Shown: positions 39,996 to 49,507 of the stretch, piece by piece
Layout: each line of letters opens with the position of its first letter
Position numbering within the stretch: the stretch's first letter is position 1
Source of the DNA: an uncultured Candidatus Saccharibacteria bacterium
GTDB lineage: Bacteria; Patescibacteria; Saccharimonadia; Saccharimonadales; UBA4665
Length of the DNA stretch: 64,000 bases
Direction: 5' to 3'
NCBI GenBank assembly: GCA_946482285.1
Contig: CAMLQK010000002.1
Coordinates: 186,001-250,000 of the forward strand
Translations under genes and position numbers: made by a program
Notes under the pieces: generated by a model
The model's input: the letters and a program-made list of their open reading frames with translations, nothing else
What the model was told of the DNA's origin: nothing
Databases searched by the model: none

Positions 39996-41120
39996 TTATT
40001 GCTTCATCGTAACATGTTTTACCACTGCCGTGAACGAACCATCCGCTAATTCCATAGAAATTTCATCGTTAGGCCCAACACTAGCTGCTGAATTAACGAA
40101 TGTACCATCTTTGGTGATAAGCGCGTAGCCCCGTTGCAATGCCGCTTGCGGATTGTAGGCGTCCAGCACCTGCTTTTGCAGCTTCAGCTGTTGGAGGGCT
40201 TGGGCGACAATGTGTGTCGCCGAACGATATAATACTTGATTATGCGATTGCAACGCCTGGCGAGCATTGCGCAGTGTATGGTCGGCGGCAAGTTTTAGTT
40301 GGCGGCGATGTGCAGCAAAACCTTCAAGGACAGCCCGCTTATCGGGCACCAATAGCTCAGCGGCATTGCTGGGCGTACTTGCCCGCTGGTCGGCGGCGAG
40401 CTCCGCCAAACTAACATCGACTTCATGGCCGATAGCCACCAGAGTTGGTATACGGCTGGCTGCCACTGCCCGCGTCACCAGTTCCGTGCTAAATGCCTGT
40501 AGGTCTTCGGCACTCCCACCGCCACGGGTAATCACAAGTACCTCCGGAGTTTCGGCCATCGCATTAAACTGGCGGATGGCAGATGCGATCTGAGCCGGCG
40601 CTGGTTCGCCCTGGACTTGGACATCGATGTGGGCAATATGCACCCCGCCCCATCTGGCTGTAATAATTTTCATAAAGTCACGGTAGGCAGCAGACTCGCC
40701 GGAAGTGATAAGTCCGATAGTACGCGGCGGATACGGCAAAGGACGCTTGCGATCTTCATCGAACAAGCCTTCCTTGCGTAGGGCAGCCTCCAGCAATGCA
40801 GCGGCCTTTTTAATCGTCCCTTCACCCGCCAGTGCGATAGACTGGATAGTTACGCTAAATCCATACTGCTGATGCAAGCGAGGCACGCCACGGACGGTTA
40901 CTTTCATGCCGTCTTCAAGCGGCGCAGGCAGCTGGAACGTAGTGCCAAAAAACCGTACAGAGGCACCTTTGTCTTTCAAGTCAAAGTATACCCAGCGGTT
41001 CTTACTGACTCGGAAATTGGCAATTTCGCCAGTTATTACAGCATTAGGGTACGCATATTCAAGCGTCTGGTTCAGCACAGCAACAAATTCGCTAACAGTG
41101 AGTTCTGGTGCGCTAGCCAT
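39996..41120 (-). CDS. xseA: Exonuclease VII large subunit
   Basis: A 374-residue protein starting MASAPELTVSEFVAVLNQTL. The N-terminal OB fold (VITGEIANFRVSKNRWVYFD) precedes the catalytic part with PRTIGLITSGESAAYRDF, VLVITRGGGSAEDLQAF and GHEVDVSLAELAADQRASTP, and then a long coiled coil. The start at 41120 gives the normal N-terminus and overlaps the flippase-like gene by eight bases. Confidence 0.95.
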   Translation of the reverse strand: MASAPELTVSEFVAVLNQTLEYAYPNAVITGEIANFRVSKNRWVYFDLKDKGASVRFFGTTFQLPAPLEDGMKVTVRGVPRLHQQYGFSVTIQSIALAGEGTIKKAAALLEAALRKEGLFDEDRKRPLPYPPRTIGLITSGESAAYRDFMKIITARWGGVHIAHIDVQVQGEPAPAQIASAIRQFNAMAETPEVLVITRGGGSAEDLQAFSTELVTRAVAASRIPTLVAIGHEVDVSLAELAADQRASTPSNAAELLVPDKRAVLEGFAAHRRQLKLAADHTLRNARQALQSHNQVLYRSATHIVAQALQQLKLQKQVLDAYNPQAALQRGYALITKDGTFVNSAASVGPNDEISMELADGSFTAVVKHVTMKQ

Positions 41121-42195
41121 CGGTTTTACCAGAAGCCTCTGCAAGCTCAGCATCATGGACGCCCGTTTTGCTGCGAAGCGCTTTGTGGTAAAAGTAAAAG
41201 CCTGCTGGCAACTGGATGCCCATGCTCAATACGCGGTACATGACAGTAACAGGAATACTGAGAGCCGCCGGAACACCTGACGCTACTAAAACTGCCGTCA
41301 TAAGGGCCTCGTACACACCGACACCCCCAGGTAACACCGAAACCAAACCAGCAAAGTTTGCAACCGAATATGCCAGAATAACCGCCCCAAAATTGATCCA
41401 TTGTCCAAAGGCAATGTACACCACGTAAATTGCCAGGACTTCTGTTAAGTTAGCAATAAACGCCCAAAAGAACGGCCACTTTAACTTCCTGTATTGCGAT
41501 TCAATAAGCTTGTAATTATGGTGCAGTTCGTACACGCTTTCACGAGCTTTATCGATATTAATCGCCTCGGGGTGTTTTGGTCGGAGTTTGCCGATCAGCC
41601 AATTCAGGCTTTTAGTAATTGCCGTAAAAGTTGCGCTAATACGCTGCTCGTGTCCAATAATCATTACGAACGCCACCGTACCCACCAGTAAAAGTGTCGA
41701 TAGCGAACCGGCTGCCAAAATAACCAGGTCGTTCACCCGGCCGCCAATTGCCATAAACAGCAGTCCTAGAATAAGTAAAATTTCAAAAGATAAAAATAGT
41801 AGCAGCAGCTTCATTAGCTGCACTACCGTTGCCTTGCCGCCAGTAATATTTTTACTGCGCATCCGCACGCCAAAATATGAGATCCCCGAAACGCCACCAC
41901 TGGGGAACACGCTATTTACAAAATTTAGCTCCAACGATGCTTTAAATAGGAATTTATATTGCAAGCGGTTGCCAACTACTTTAAACAATCCACGGTACAT
42001 CCGTGTTTGTGCATCATTATTAATCCACTTAAGCGGAATAATCAGCAGTAAAGCCCAAATGTGGACTTTCTTGATATTGGTAAACGTGTCAATGATCTGG
42101 TCACGTACAAAGTACACCAGTGCCACCAGTGCTAGAACGGTAAAAATGTTAAGCAAAAGCTTCCAGCGGCGGCGAACAAATGAATTTTCACTCAT
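41113..42195 (-). CDS. Flippase-like UPF0104 (LPG synthase transmembrane-type) protein
   Basis: A 360-residue protein with about eight membrane helices. FVNSVFPSGGVSGISYFGVR and FAGLVSVLPGGVGVYEALMT are the repeated motifs of the MprF/AglD2 membrane family. It may move or modify a lipid-linked substrate. The soluble synthase half of MprF is absent. TATAAT (42204-42209) lies 8 bases before the ATG, so probably leaderless. It heads the xseA-xseB operon. Confidence 0.85.
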   Translation of the reverse strand: MSENSFVRRRWKLLLNIFTVLALVALVYFVRDQIIDTFTNIKKVHIWALLLIIPLKWINNDAQTRMYRGLFKVVGNRLQYKFLFKASLELNFVNSVFPSGGVSGISYFGVRMRSKNITGGKATVVQLMKLLLLFLSFEILLILGLLFMAIGGRVNDLVILAAGSLSTLLLVGTVAFVMIIGHEQRISATFTAITKSLNWLIGKLRPKHPEAINIDKARESVYELHHNYKLIESQYRKLKWPFFWAFIANLTEVLAIYVVYIAFGQWINFGAVILAYSVANFAGLVSVLPGGVGVYEALMTAVLVASGVPAALSIPVTVMYRVLSMGIQLPAGFYFYHKALRSKTGVHDAELAEASGKTDG

Positions 42196-42322
42196 ATCCG
42201 TCTATTATACCCCAGGTTTGCCTTAGCGGAATATCATTGCTTTCATTGCTGTAATATTTTAGGCTAGAAACAACGCGTGCCAGGAGCACAAACTAAATTA
42301 CATAATATAAGAAGGAGCCGTC

Positions 42323-43564
42323 ATGGAGTCAGCTGGCAATAGTTTTAATTTTGATATCGTTACCGACAGGTATGGTTCGGTTATTAAACACCCCGACGAT
42401 TTAACGGGCGCTAACGCGCGGCGGCCGAGTACATGTCTGGACGATGCCTACGAAATTATTACCAAGGCCCCACTTGACGACCTTGACTGGTACGGCCACG
42501 TTGGTATGGATACGGCCAATTTATACCAGGGTGCTTTCAACGTGGCCATGGGAGTTTTGGCACAAAAGGATGACTTAGGCATACAATGCGGACGCCTGAG
42601 ACATTGGTCAGGGGGTAGCGCAGACGACATCGCGCGGCGGCTGTCGCCCGATAATATTGCCAGCGCGCACAACTACGGCCTGGAAATGCTCGAGCCGCAA
42701 CATGCTTCTAACCTTGCTACGCGTGTACTAGCCAATTTTGTAGATGCGCCTGGCCTCGCCGATGTCATTGAACGGCATCTCAGTAACCCTACAGTTAATC
42801 TAGCAAACCCGTCTGCCACTATTAGACTGATTGTACATGGCGAAGAGCGGTCGGTAGATGACCCTGATGGAAACCTATCTTATGTCATCGCCAACTACGT
42901 ACCACCAAGCCTCCAAACCAAGCTTGCGCAAGCCCGCCCTGACATCATCGGTTCGCATGTAGCAGAAGCTCTGACCCGTTGCCAAGGTAATTTGGCACAA
43001 ATATCAGCATATTGGCCCAAACATCCGTATGCCGCGTCAGACCAAACCACCATAACCGCCACCAAGCTCTTGAAGTATGGGCATATCCTGGCAGATATTC
43101 CCGGTGTCGAAATGGCGCACCGTATAAATTTCGACGCAGACATCGAGGACCAGCCGCTTGATTACCGCCGGAAGCGTGCCCAAGACTACATCACTGCACT
43201 GCATTACAACGGCCTGCACCAGGCCGCCAGTCATCACATCCAGACACTGGCCGAAGAACGCACACACGATGAGTTGCAGATGGAGCTACTAGACAGGCTT
43301 TACTATGCTTCGTCCCTTGATAAAATTCTACATTACAACTATTGCGTAGCCGAACCTGGCAGCCACGAGCTCGATATTTTCAGAGCGATGATACGCGCTA
43401 TTCCCGAAAGGATCTACAGCCATGAGGCTGGCACCGACCGCAAAGCCTCCCAAGACGTTTTGCAGCACTTTTATGACCCTGAGTATCCTGAAAATTCACG
43501 CATATCCCCGGTCGTACGTATAAAGCTACCTCAAGACAGACAGTATAAAATCCTTGGCCAGTAG
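42323..43564 (+). CDS. Orphan protein, 413 residues
   Basis: The protein starts MESAGNSFNFDIVTDRYGSV. I do not recognise it. It is soluble and largely helical in the second half. Unlike most native genes it has a good Shine-Dalgarno site (GAAGGAG six bases before the ATG). TAATAT boxes lie upstream. The next gene starts 25 bases after its stop with its own -10 inside the gap. Confidence 0.8.
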   Translation: MESAGNSFNFDIVTDRYGSVIKHPDDLTGANARRPSTCLDDAYEIITKAPLDDLDWYGHVGMDTANLYQGAFNVAMGVLAQKDDLGIQCGRLRHWSGGSADDIARRLSPDNIASAHNYGLEMLEPQHASNLATRVLANFVDAPGLADVIERHLSNPTVNLANPSATIRLIVHGEERSVDDPDGNLSYVIANYVPPSLQTKLAQARPDIIGSHVAEALTRCQGNLAQISAYWPKHPYAASDQTTITATKLLKYGHILADIPGVEMAHRINFDADIEDQPLDYRRKRAQDYITALHYNGLHQAASHHIQTLAEERTHDELQMELLDRLYYASSLDKILHYNYCVAEPGSHELDIFRAMIRAIPERIYSHEAGTDRKASQDVLQHFYDPEYPENSRISPVVRIKLPQDRQYKILGQ

Positions 43565-43589
43565 CAAACAGTGTATACTGTAGCTATCT

Positions 43590-44771
43590 ATGCATAGTCT
43601 ATTTATCCTAGGCCGGCAGCCTGGCATTGGCCGGGCCGAACTGGAAAGCGTGTTAGGTTCCGACCATATTCAACCACTCGGCCCATCTGTTGTGTTGAGC
43701 GATGTCGCGCCCGAAACCGTTGATTTCAAGCGTCTTGGCGGCAGCGTCAAGCTCGCTGAGCAAATTGGTATTATTAGCAAACCGCACATGCCCTCTCTTC
43801 ACCTTTCACTCGAAAAACTAGTACTGGCCCGCGCAGAACAGATCGGCGAAGGCAAAGTACAACTTGGCGTGAGCAGTTATGGCATTAAGACCAACCCGAA
43901 ACAGCTTGTCGCAATTGGCCTTAACCTAAAAAAAGGCCTGCGGAAAGCTGGTTTTTCCGTACGCCTAACACCCAACCAGGAAAATGAACTTTCCAGTGCG
44001 CAAGTTTTACATAACCACCTTACTGGTGAACGTGGCATGGAAATTATCTTGGTCCGGCATGGCGCAGATATTATCGTGGGACGCACAGTTGCCGTACAGG
44101 ACATCAATGCTTACGCCAAGCGTGACCAAAATCGCCCCAAGCGTGATGCCTTTGTCGGCATGCTGCCGCCCAAATTAGCGCAAACCATTATCAACCTGGC
44201 CGCTGGCACTGCGCAGCCCAATCGGGCGTTTACTGTGCTCGACCCCTTCTGCGGTACCGGAGTAGTGCTACAAGAAGCCCTACTTATGGGCTATGGCGCT
44301 TATGGTACCGATTTGGAAACGCGGATGGTAGATTATTCCACCAAAAACCTCAACTGGCTCCATGTGCAATATGGCACCCCCGCCGAAGTACCAGTTGAAA
44401 CCGGAGATGCCACCAACCACCACTGGTCCCCCACCCCCTCAAGCGTAGCCTGCGAAACATACTTAGGCAGCCCGTTATCCAACTGGCCGCGCCCCGAGAA
44501 ATTACAGCAAATCATCGCCACCTGCAACACCATTATCGAGAAATTCATGCGAAATATTGGCAGCCAAATTCCGTCCGGAACCCGCTTGTGCCTGGCTATA
44601 CCGGCATGGAAAGCACCCGATGGCACCATTTTTCACCTCCCCCTACTTGACCACCTCGAGAAAATAGGGTACAATCGAATGAGTTTTAAGCATAGTAGTG
44701 AGCAGGAGTTGGTTTATTACCGCCCAGATCAAATTGTAGCTCGTGAATTGCTGGTAATAACAAGGAAGTAA
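43590..44771 (+). CDS. Trm11-like RNA methyltransferase
   Basis: A 393-residue protein. The N-terminal THUMP-like region runs to about residue 170. The C-terminal Rossmann domain has FTVLDPFCGTGVVLQEALLM (SAM motif I) and YGTDLETRMVDYSTKNLNW. The catalytic tetrapeptide region reads CETYLGSPLSNWP, closer to the archaeal Trm11 type (EPYLG) than to bacterial NPPY. It probably makes N2-methylguanosine in tRNA. TATACT (43574-43579) precedes the ATG by 10 bases. It is followed by rpmA after six bases. Confidence 0.82.
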   Translation: MHSLFILGRQPGIGRAELESVLGSDHIQPLGPSVVLSDVAPETVDFKRLGGSVKLAEQIGIISKPHMPSLHLSLEKLVLARAEQIGEGKVQLGVSSYGIKTNPKQLVAIGLNLKKGLRKAGFSVRLTPNQENELSSAQVLHNHLTGERGMEIILVRHGADIIVGRTVAVQDINAYAKRDQNRPKRDAFVGMLPPKLAQTIINLAAGTAQPNRAFTVLDPFCGTGVVLQEALLMGYGAYGTDLETRMVDYSTKNLNWLHVQYGTPAEVPVETGDATNHHWSPTPSSVACETYLGSPLSNWPRPEKLQQIIATCNTIIEKFMRNIGSQIPSGTRLCLAIPAWKAPDGTIFHLPLLDHLEKIGYNRMSFKHSSEQELVYYRPDQIVARELLVITRK

Positions 44772-44777
44772 TAATAT

Positions 44778-45083
44778 ATGTCACACGTCAAAGCTGGCGG
44801 TACCGCCAAAAACCTACGCGACTCTCCGGGCCAACGCCTTGGTGTAAAACTGTACGGTGGTCAAAAGACCCGCACTGGTAACGTTATCGTTCGCCAAGTC
44901 GGCATGACTAAGCGTGCTGGTAAAGGCACTAAGCTGAGCCGCAACTTCACTATCCACGCAGACCGCGAAGGTGTCGTTAAGTACACCACCCGCCGCGTTC
45001 GCCTATTCACTGGCAAAAGCGTTAAGCGTGTTGAAGTGAGTGTTATTGACGCTCCAGCTGCAAAGCCAGCAGCTAAAAAATAG
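44778..45083 (+). CDS. rpmA: Ribosomal protein bL27
   Basis: A 101-residue protein of the 50S peptidyl-transferase region. AGGTAKNLRDSPGQRLGVKL and GGQKTRTGNVIVRQ match bL27. The C-terminus is longer and Ala/Lys-rich. No N-terminal cleavage motif is seen. It is read with the Trm11-like gene and closed by the terminator at 45103-45130. rplU (bL21), a common partner, is not adjacent. Confidence 0.93.
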   Translation: MSHVKAGGTAKNLRDSPGQRLGVKLYGGQKTRTGNVIVRQVGMTKRAGKGTKLSRNFTIHADREGVVKYTTRRVRLFTGKSVKRVEVSVIDAPAAKPAAKK

Positions 45084-45102
45084 CTACACTAAAAGAGCAT
45101 AA

Positions 45103-45130
45103 AAAAACCACGGACTCTTCCGTGGTTTTT
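45103..45130. terminator. Bidirectional terminator after rpmA
   Basis: Perfect 11-bp arms AAAAACCACGG and CCGTGGTTTTT with a 6-base loop. It serves rpmA on the plus strand and the small gene at 45137 on the minus strand. Confidence 0.9.
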
Positions 45131-45136
45131 GCTTTA

Positions 45137-45331
45137 TTATTGGTGCCCGGCTGGCAGTGGCTGCGCCGCTATAAGCGCTTCACTATCCCTCGAAAGCTGG
45201 CCGTCAAGGGGGTGGCGTAGCAAACTAACAGCTTGTGCGAGTCCGCGGGTGATGCTGCGACTATCAAATACCTGCACAGGTTCTGGTAGCACTAAATACT
45301 CTTGTGAGCTGTATGTTTCTAATTGTTGCAT
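45137..45331 (-). CDS. Small orphan ORF, 64 residues
   Basis: It encodes MQQLETYSSQEYLVLPEPVQ and on. Ending right at a bidirectional terminator supports it as a real gene. A minus-strand TAAAAT lies about 35 bases before the ATG (near 45360). No Shine-Dalgarno site is clear. The family is not recognised. Confidence 0.5.
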   Translation of the reverse strand: MQQLETYSSQEYLVLPEPVQVFDSRSITRGLAQAVSLLRHPLDGQLSRDSEALIAAQPLPAGHQ

Positions 45332-45390
45332 GTTTGTTTTGGCTTACGGTACCTATATTTTACCATAAGCTTTATTGATCGTCAATATGC

Positions 45391-45939
45391 CTAATCTTCA
45401 GGTTGCGGCTGGACAAAAAATTCATCTGGAGCCAACACACGCAATGCATTTCCCCGCTCAGCAAACAGGGTCATGGAATGTTCCCCAAGTGCAAAGTGCA
45501 TTACATCACGCGGATCATCTTGCCCGGTCTCTACGCGGACTTCACTATTTGGACCAAGGACAATCCGATCGCCTGTTACTGTGTAACGGCCGCCTGAGTG
45601 CTTGTTAAGGCCGTAAATAGCGACACGGCCATCGACAACATTGAAACCGTATGTTGACACACCTTCAGCGCCCTCTGTCTGAGCTTCCACAATAAATGAG
45701 CCGACCCTTTTACTTAGTGCGGACATAGACATCCGTCCTTGTTCTGGCCTGCCAAATAAGTAGTGTTCTTCAACTACTACAGGCATCGAGAACGCTTCGG
45801 GCATTGGAAGTGCTGATGCCTCCATTTCCGGCTTAGCATGGCGCGGCCGAGTACCAGGAGTGCGCCATGGACTACCAGCAACAGGCCGTACTCCGGCCGA
45901 TTCTGTGCGAGCGTGTCGGGGACCTTGTGGTAATGCCAT
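45391..45939 (-). CDS. Orphan protein, 182 residues
   Basis: The first 50 residues are Pro/Arg-rich and probably disordered (MALPQGPRHARTESAGVRPV). A compact beta-rich part follows, with GFNVVDGRVAIYGLNKHSGG. I do not recognise it. The promoter TTGACT-17-TAAAAT lies near 45975-46005, and AAGGA is 9 bases before the ATG. Confidence 0.7.
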   Translation of the reverse strand: MALPQGPRHARTESAGVRPVAGSPWRTPGTRPRHAKPEMEASALPMPEAFSMPVVVEEHYLFGRPEQGRMSMSALSKRVGSFIVEAQTEGAEGVSTYGFNVVDGRVAIYGLNKHSGGRYTVTGDRIVLGPNSEVRVETGQDDPRDVMHFALGEHSMTLFAERGNALRVLAPDEFFVQPQPED

Positions 45940-46030
45940 TAGATTTAATCCTTATATAATAATTAACTATATTTTAATACATTATACCTAAAAAGTCAAT
46001 ATGCTTACGCTTTCCTCCTTTGTATGCCAA

Positions 46031-46070
46031 AACAAAAAAAACACCCCATTGTCTGGGGTGTTTTTTTGTT
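46031..46070. terminator. Bidirectional terminator
   Basis: ACACCCC/GGGGTGT stem with long A and T runs on both sides. It closes the pyrG-receiver transcript on the minus strand. Confidence 0.9.
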
Positions 46071-46089
46071 TTTCATACCTCGCGTATCC

Positions 46090-46503
46090 CTACGCCATCC
46101 CAAGATGGTGTTTAATGCGGTCGATGACGTCCGTAATGACAACTTGCGACTTTACAAGATAGTCATCTACGCCAAGTTGGATAGCACGTTGCTTGTCGCT
46201 TTCCTGGCTCAAGGCGGTTAGAATAATGATTTTCAAGTTTGCCGTCTCTGGGGTATTGCGTAAGATATCCAATACATCGAACCCGCTCACCTTAGGCATC
46301 ATCACGTCAAGGAGCACTAAATCGGGCCGGTAGCTGATAGCAGCGGCTAAAGCGTCTTCGCCGTTTGACACACGACGGACATCGAACCCCTCTGCCTGCA
46401 GGCGTACAAGGTACACACCCGCTAAAGCGTCATCGTCTTCTACAAGAAGAATACGTTTTGCATGCGCCCCTGTTGTTGAAGAGTTTTGGTTAACTGTGTC
46501 CAT
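46090..46503 (-). CDS. Stand-alone response-regulator receiver
   Basis: A 137-residue protein with all receiver residues: acidic pair in ILLVEDDDA, phospho-acceptor in LVLLDVMMPK, switch threonine in IILTALS and lysine in YLVKSQV. There is no output domain. It is downstream of pyrG on the same strand with 25 bp between. This normal receiver contrasts with the Asp-to-Glu receiver at 37386-37760. Confidence 0.92.
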   Translation of the reverse strand: MDTVNQNSSTTGAHAKRILLVEDDDALAGVYLVRLQAEGFDVRRVSNGEDALAAAISYRPDLVLLDVMMPKVSGFDVLDILRNTPETANLKIIILTALSQESDKQRAIQLGVDDYLVKSQVVITDVIDRIKHHLGMA

Positions 46504-46528
46504 ACTGCTTACGCTACCTCGTTTACCT

Positions 46529-48136
46529 TTATTTTACAACTAAATGACCAATAAAGCCAGAAAATAGTGGGTGGGCTACATTGGGCCGCGATTTAAATTC
46601 AGGGTGGAACTGGCTGGCAATGAAGAATGGATGATTGGCAACTTCAATCATTTCAACCAATTGCTTATCGGGTGAAAATCCAACCGCAGTAATCCCCCAC
46701 TCCCTGTACTGATCTCGGTACTGGTTATTGCATTCGTATCGGTGACGATGACGTTCCGTAACATGGTTGCTAGCGTATAATTTTTCAGCAAGGCTGCCTT
46801 TGGCAATTGTGCATGGGTAGTCGCCCAGTCGCATTGTGCCACCAGTGTTTTCTTTACCCTCCTGTCCAGCCATAGTATGGATAACTTTATGTGTTGATGC
46901 CGGGTCAAACTCTGCTGAATTGGCATCTTTGAGCCCCTTGCGGCGGGCGGCCGCAATCACACTCACCTGCATCCCCAAACACAGTCCCAAGTATGGCAGC
47001 CCTGTGTCCATAGCGTATTGCGCTGCGCGGATTTTTCCCTCGACACCACGGGCACCAAAGCCGCCCGGGACCACAATCCCATCTATGGCTTTTAGTTCAT
47101 CTCCTATATTTGTTGCGGCGTCTTCAAGCTTCTCGGCATCGATCCATCTGATGTCGACATGGGCGTCGTGTTGCCAACCAGCCGCGCGTAAGGCCTCGAA
47201 AACCGATATGTACGTGTCCTGATTGTCTAGGTACTTGGCTACTACACCGACAGTTACTTTCCTGGAATGCTCTTTTGTAGCCTGCGACACCATTGCACGC
47301 CATGTATCCAACTGGGCTGGCTTGTCGGCCAGCCCCAGGCGCCGGACAATGACATCAACGATACCATTGTCCTCGAGTGTCAAGGGCACCTGATAGATAG
47401 AAGATGCGTTAGGCAGTAAGGCTATAGCCTCTTCATCTACCCCACAAAACATACTAAGCTTGCGTCGTACGCCACCGTTTTCCACTGGATTTTCGCTGCG
47501 CGCAACAAGGATATCCGGCGCAATGCCTAAGCCGCGTAAATCACGGACTGCGTTCTGTGCTGGCTTGGTCTTGATTTCCTTACTAGCTCCCAAGTATGGC
47601 AAGTACACCACATGGACATACAGGCAATTTTCCCGGCCAAACCGCTGGCCACACTCACGGATAGCTTCGACAAAACTCATACTTTCCATGTCGCCAACTG
47701 TCCCGCCAATTTCAACGATATGGACATCAAACCCCTTGCCAGCATCCTGGATACCCTGGGATATAGCATTCATAACGTGCGGTACAATTTGCACTGATTG
47801 GCCCTGGTAAAATCCAGCGCGCTCATCTGCTATAACCTTGCTGAGCACACGCCCCGCCATCATTGAACTTGCCTGGGTAAGCTCTTCGTCCAAAAACCGC
47901 TCATAATGTCCCAGGTCCAAGTCTGTTTCGGCACCATCTTTGGTTACAAAACACTCACCGTGTTCGCGCGGGTTAAGCGTGCCTGCGTCAACGTTCAGAT
48001 ATGGGTCGCATTTTTGGATGTTTACGGATAGGCCTTTGGCTTTTAGTACATTGCCGATAGATGCTGCGGTAATGCCCTTCCCAAGCCCTGAAAGCACTCC
48101 ACCCGTCACAAATACATATTTCGTCGGTTTTGACAC
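46529..48136 (-). CDS. pyrG: CTP synthase
   Basis: A 535-residue enzyme that makes CTP from UTP with glutamine. The synthase domain starts TKYVFVTGGVLSGLGKGITA. The glutaminase domain carries GGFGARGVEGK and LGLCLGMQVSVIAAARRKG with the catalytic cysteine. The His-Pro-Glu is in ASQFHPEFKSRP. The start is GTG at 48136 with AGGGA seven bases before. It is one of the few biosynthetic enzymes in the window. Confidence 0.97.
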   Translation of the reverse strand: MSKPTKYVFVTGGVLSGLGKGITAASIGNVLKAKGLSVNIQKCDPYLNVDAGTLNPREHGECFVTKDGAETDLDLGHYERFLDEELTQASSMMAGRVLSKVIADERAGFYQGQSVQIVPHVMNAISQGIQDAGKGFDVHIVEIGGTVGDMESMSFVEAIRECGQRFGRENCLYVHVVYLPYLGASKEIKTKPAQNAVRDLRGLGIAPDILVARSENPVENGGVRRKLSMFCGVDEEAIALLPNASSIYQVPLTLEDNGIVDVIVRRLGLADKPAQLDTWRAMVSQATKEHSRKVTVGVVAKYLDNQDTYISVFEALRAAGWQHDAHVDIRWIDAEKLEDAATNIGDELKAIDGIVVPGGFGARGVEGKIRAAQYAMDTGLPYLGLCLGMQVSVIAAARRKGLKDANSAEFDPASTHKVIHTMAGQEGKENTGGTMRLGDYPCTIAKGSLAEKLYASNHVTERHRHRYECNNQYRDQYREWGITAVGFSPDKQLVEMIEVANHPFFIASQFHPEFKSRPNVAHPLFSGFIGHLVVK

Positions 48137-48201
48137 AAACTATTCCCTATATTTACATTTCATAATAGCATTGATTGCCTTGTGTTCAAGATGAGTAGCG
48201 C

Positions 48202-49422
48202 CTACTCATCTAGGCTCTTGATAGCAGTGTCCTTCTGAGGGTCACTGCCGTTCTGGTAGTCTTCGTCGGTCAGTCCGACAGACTTGTCTGGCTTTATGCC
48301 TTTTTTATCAATATTTTCGCCGTTTGGCCGGTACCACCGGGCGATAGTCACTTTTATTTCACCGCCGTTTTTAAGCTGATGGATCTGCTGCACGCTACCC
48401 TTGCCATAGCTCTTTTCACCAACAAGGGTCGCAACGCCATTGTCCTTCAACGCACCCGCCATAATCTCTGAAGCACTGGCACTGCCTTCGTTTATCAAAA
48501 CAGTGGTTGGCATGCCTAATAAGATATTGTTACCGTCGGCAGTGTATTTGTTGATCACCTTGCCATCGCGCTTTTCAAGCAGCACGGTCTCGTATTGTGG
48601 CAGCCACAAGCTGGAAACACTTACCGCAGAATCGAGCAGGCCGCCAGGGTTGTCTCGCAAATCAACCACAATGCCTTTTACATTTTGCTTTTTGAATTCT
48701 TTGGCAGCTTCGGTAGCCAAACGAGTTGTATCCTCATTGAATTGTGTAATTTGCAGGTAGCCGATAGCACCGTCTAGGATTTCGTACTTCACGCTTGGGA
48801 CCGTAATGTCGGCACGAGTGATAGTAAACGTTAACACTTCAGACTTATCACGCACGATTTCGAGCGTTACTTTTGTACCCTTTTTGCCCCGGATCTTTTT
48901 AACTGCATCGTTCACAGACATACCAGTGGTAGTCTTGCCATCAACAGCAGTAATGACATCCTTGGCGCGAATGCCAGCTTTATCCGCTGGAAAACCATCA
49001 ATGGGAGCGACAACTATCAGGTTCTTATCGGCATCCTGACCCAACTCGGCGCCAATGCCGGTAAATGATCCAGAAAGCTGCTGCTGGAACTCCTCAGCGT
49101 CCTTGGCATTAAAGTATTCGGTATACGGGTCGCCCGTGGCGGTCGCCAGGCCGCTCTTTATACCATCCAGAAGCTGAGCCTCTGTTAGAGTGCCGTCGTA
49201 GTTATCTTTGATAGTGTTGTAAAGTTCATCAACACTTGAGTAATTGAGTTTGTCGGGAAGATGTGTGTTCTGGGAGGGACCAGCAGAAGTGCTAAAATCA
49301 CTCTGGCCTACACTCACACCCAATGTAAAGATAGCCGCAACGCCAATGATAATTCCGCTTACTTTTAGAATTCGCGCATACAGCGGGCGCTTAGTTTTGA
49401 CATCATGAGCAGACTCGGCCAC
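48202..49422 (-). CDS. C-terminal processing protease (S41, CtpA-like)
   Basis: A 406-residue membrane-anchored protease. One N-terminal helix (VSGIIIGVAAIFTLGVSVG) precedes a PDZ domain (VVAPIDGFPADKAGIRAKD). The catalytic serine is in NEGSASASEIMAGAL (about 312) and the lysine in EKSYGKGSVQ (about 338). A C-terminal disordered tail follows. The GTG start at 49422 has GGGAG before it. It probably trims envelope or secreted proteins outside the membrane. Confidence 0.93.
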   Translation of the reverse strand: MAESAHDVKTKRPLYARILKVSGIIIGVAAIFTLGVSVGQSDFSTSAGPSQNTHLPDKLNYSSVDELYNTIKDNYDGTLTEAQLLDGIKSGLATATGDPYTEYFNAKDAEEFQQQLSGSFTGIGAELGQDADKNLIVVAPIDGFPADKAGIRAKDVITAVDGKTTTGMSVNDAVKKIRGKKGTKVTLEIVRDKSEVLTFTITRADITVPSVKYEILDGAIGYLQITQFNEDTTRLATEAAKEFKKQNVKGIVVDLRDNPGGLLDSAVSVSSLWLPQYETVLLEKRDGKVINKYTADGNNILLGMPTTVLINEGSASASEIMAGALKDNGVATLVGEKSYGKGSVQQIHQLKNGGEIKVTIARWYRPNGENIDKKGIKPDKSVGLTDEDYQNGSDPQKDTAIKSLDE

Positions 49423-49507
49423 GATTAACTCCCTTTTTGGTTATGCTCTGATTATACGTGATGCTTCGCTGGCACGCTATGGCATAAAGGGTGTACAAAT
49501 AACAACC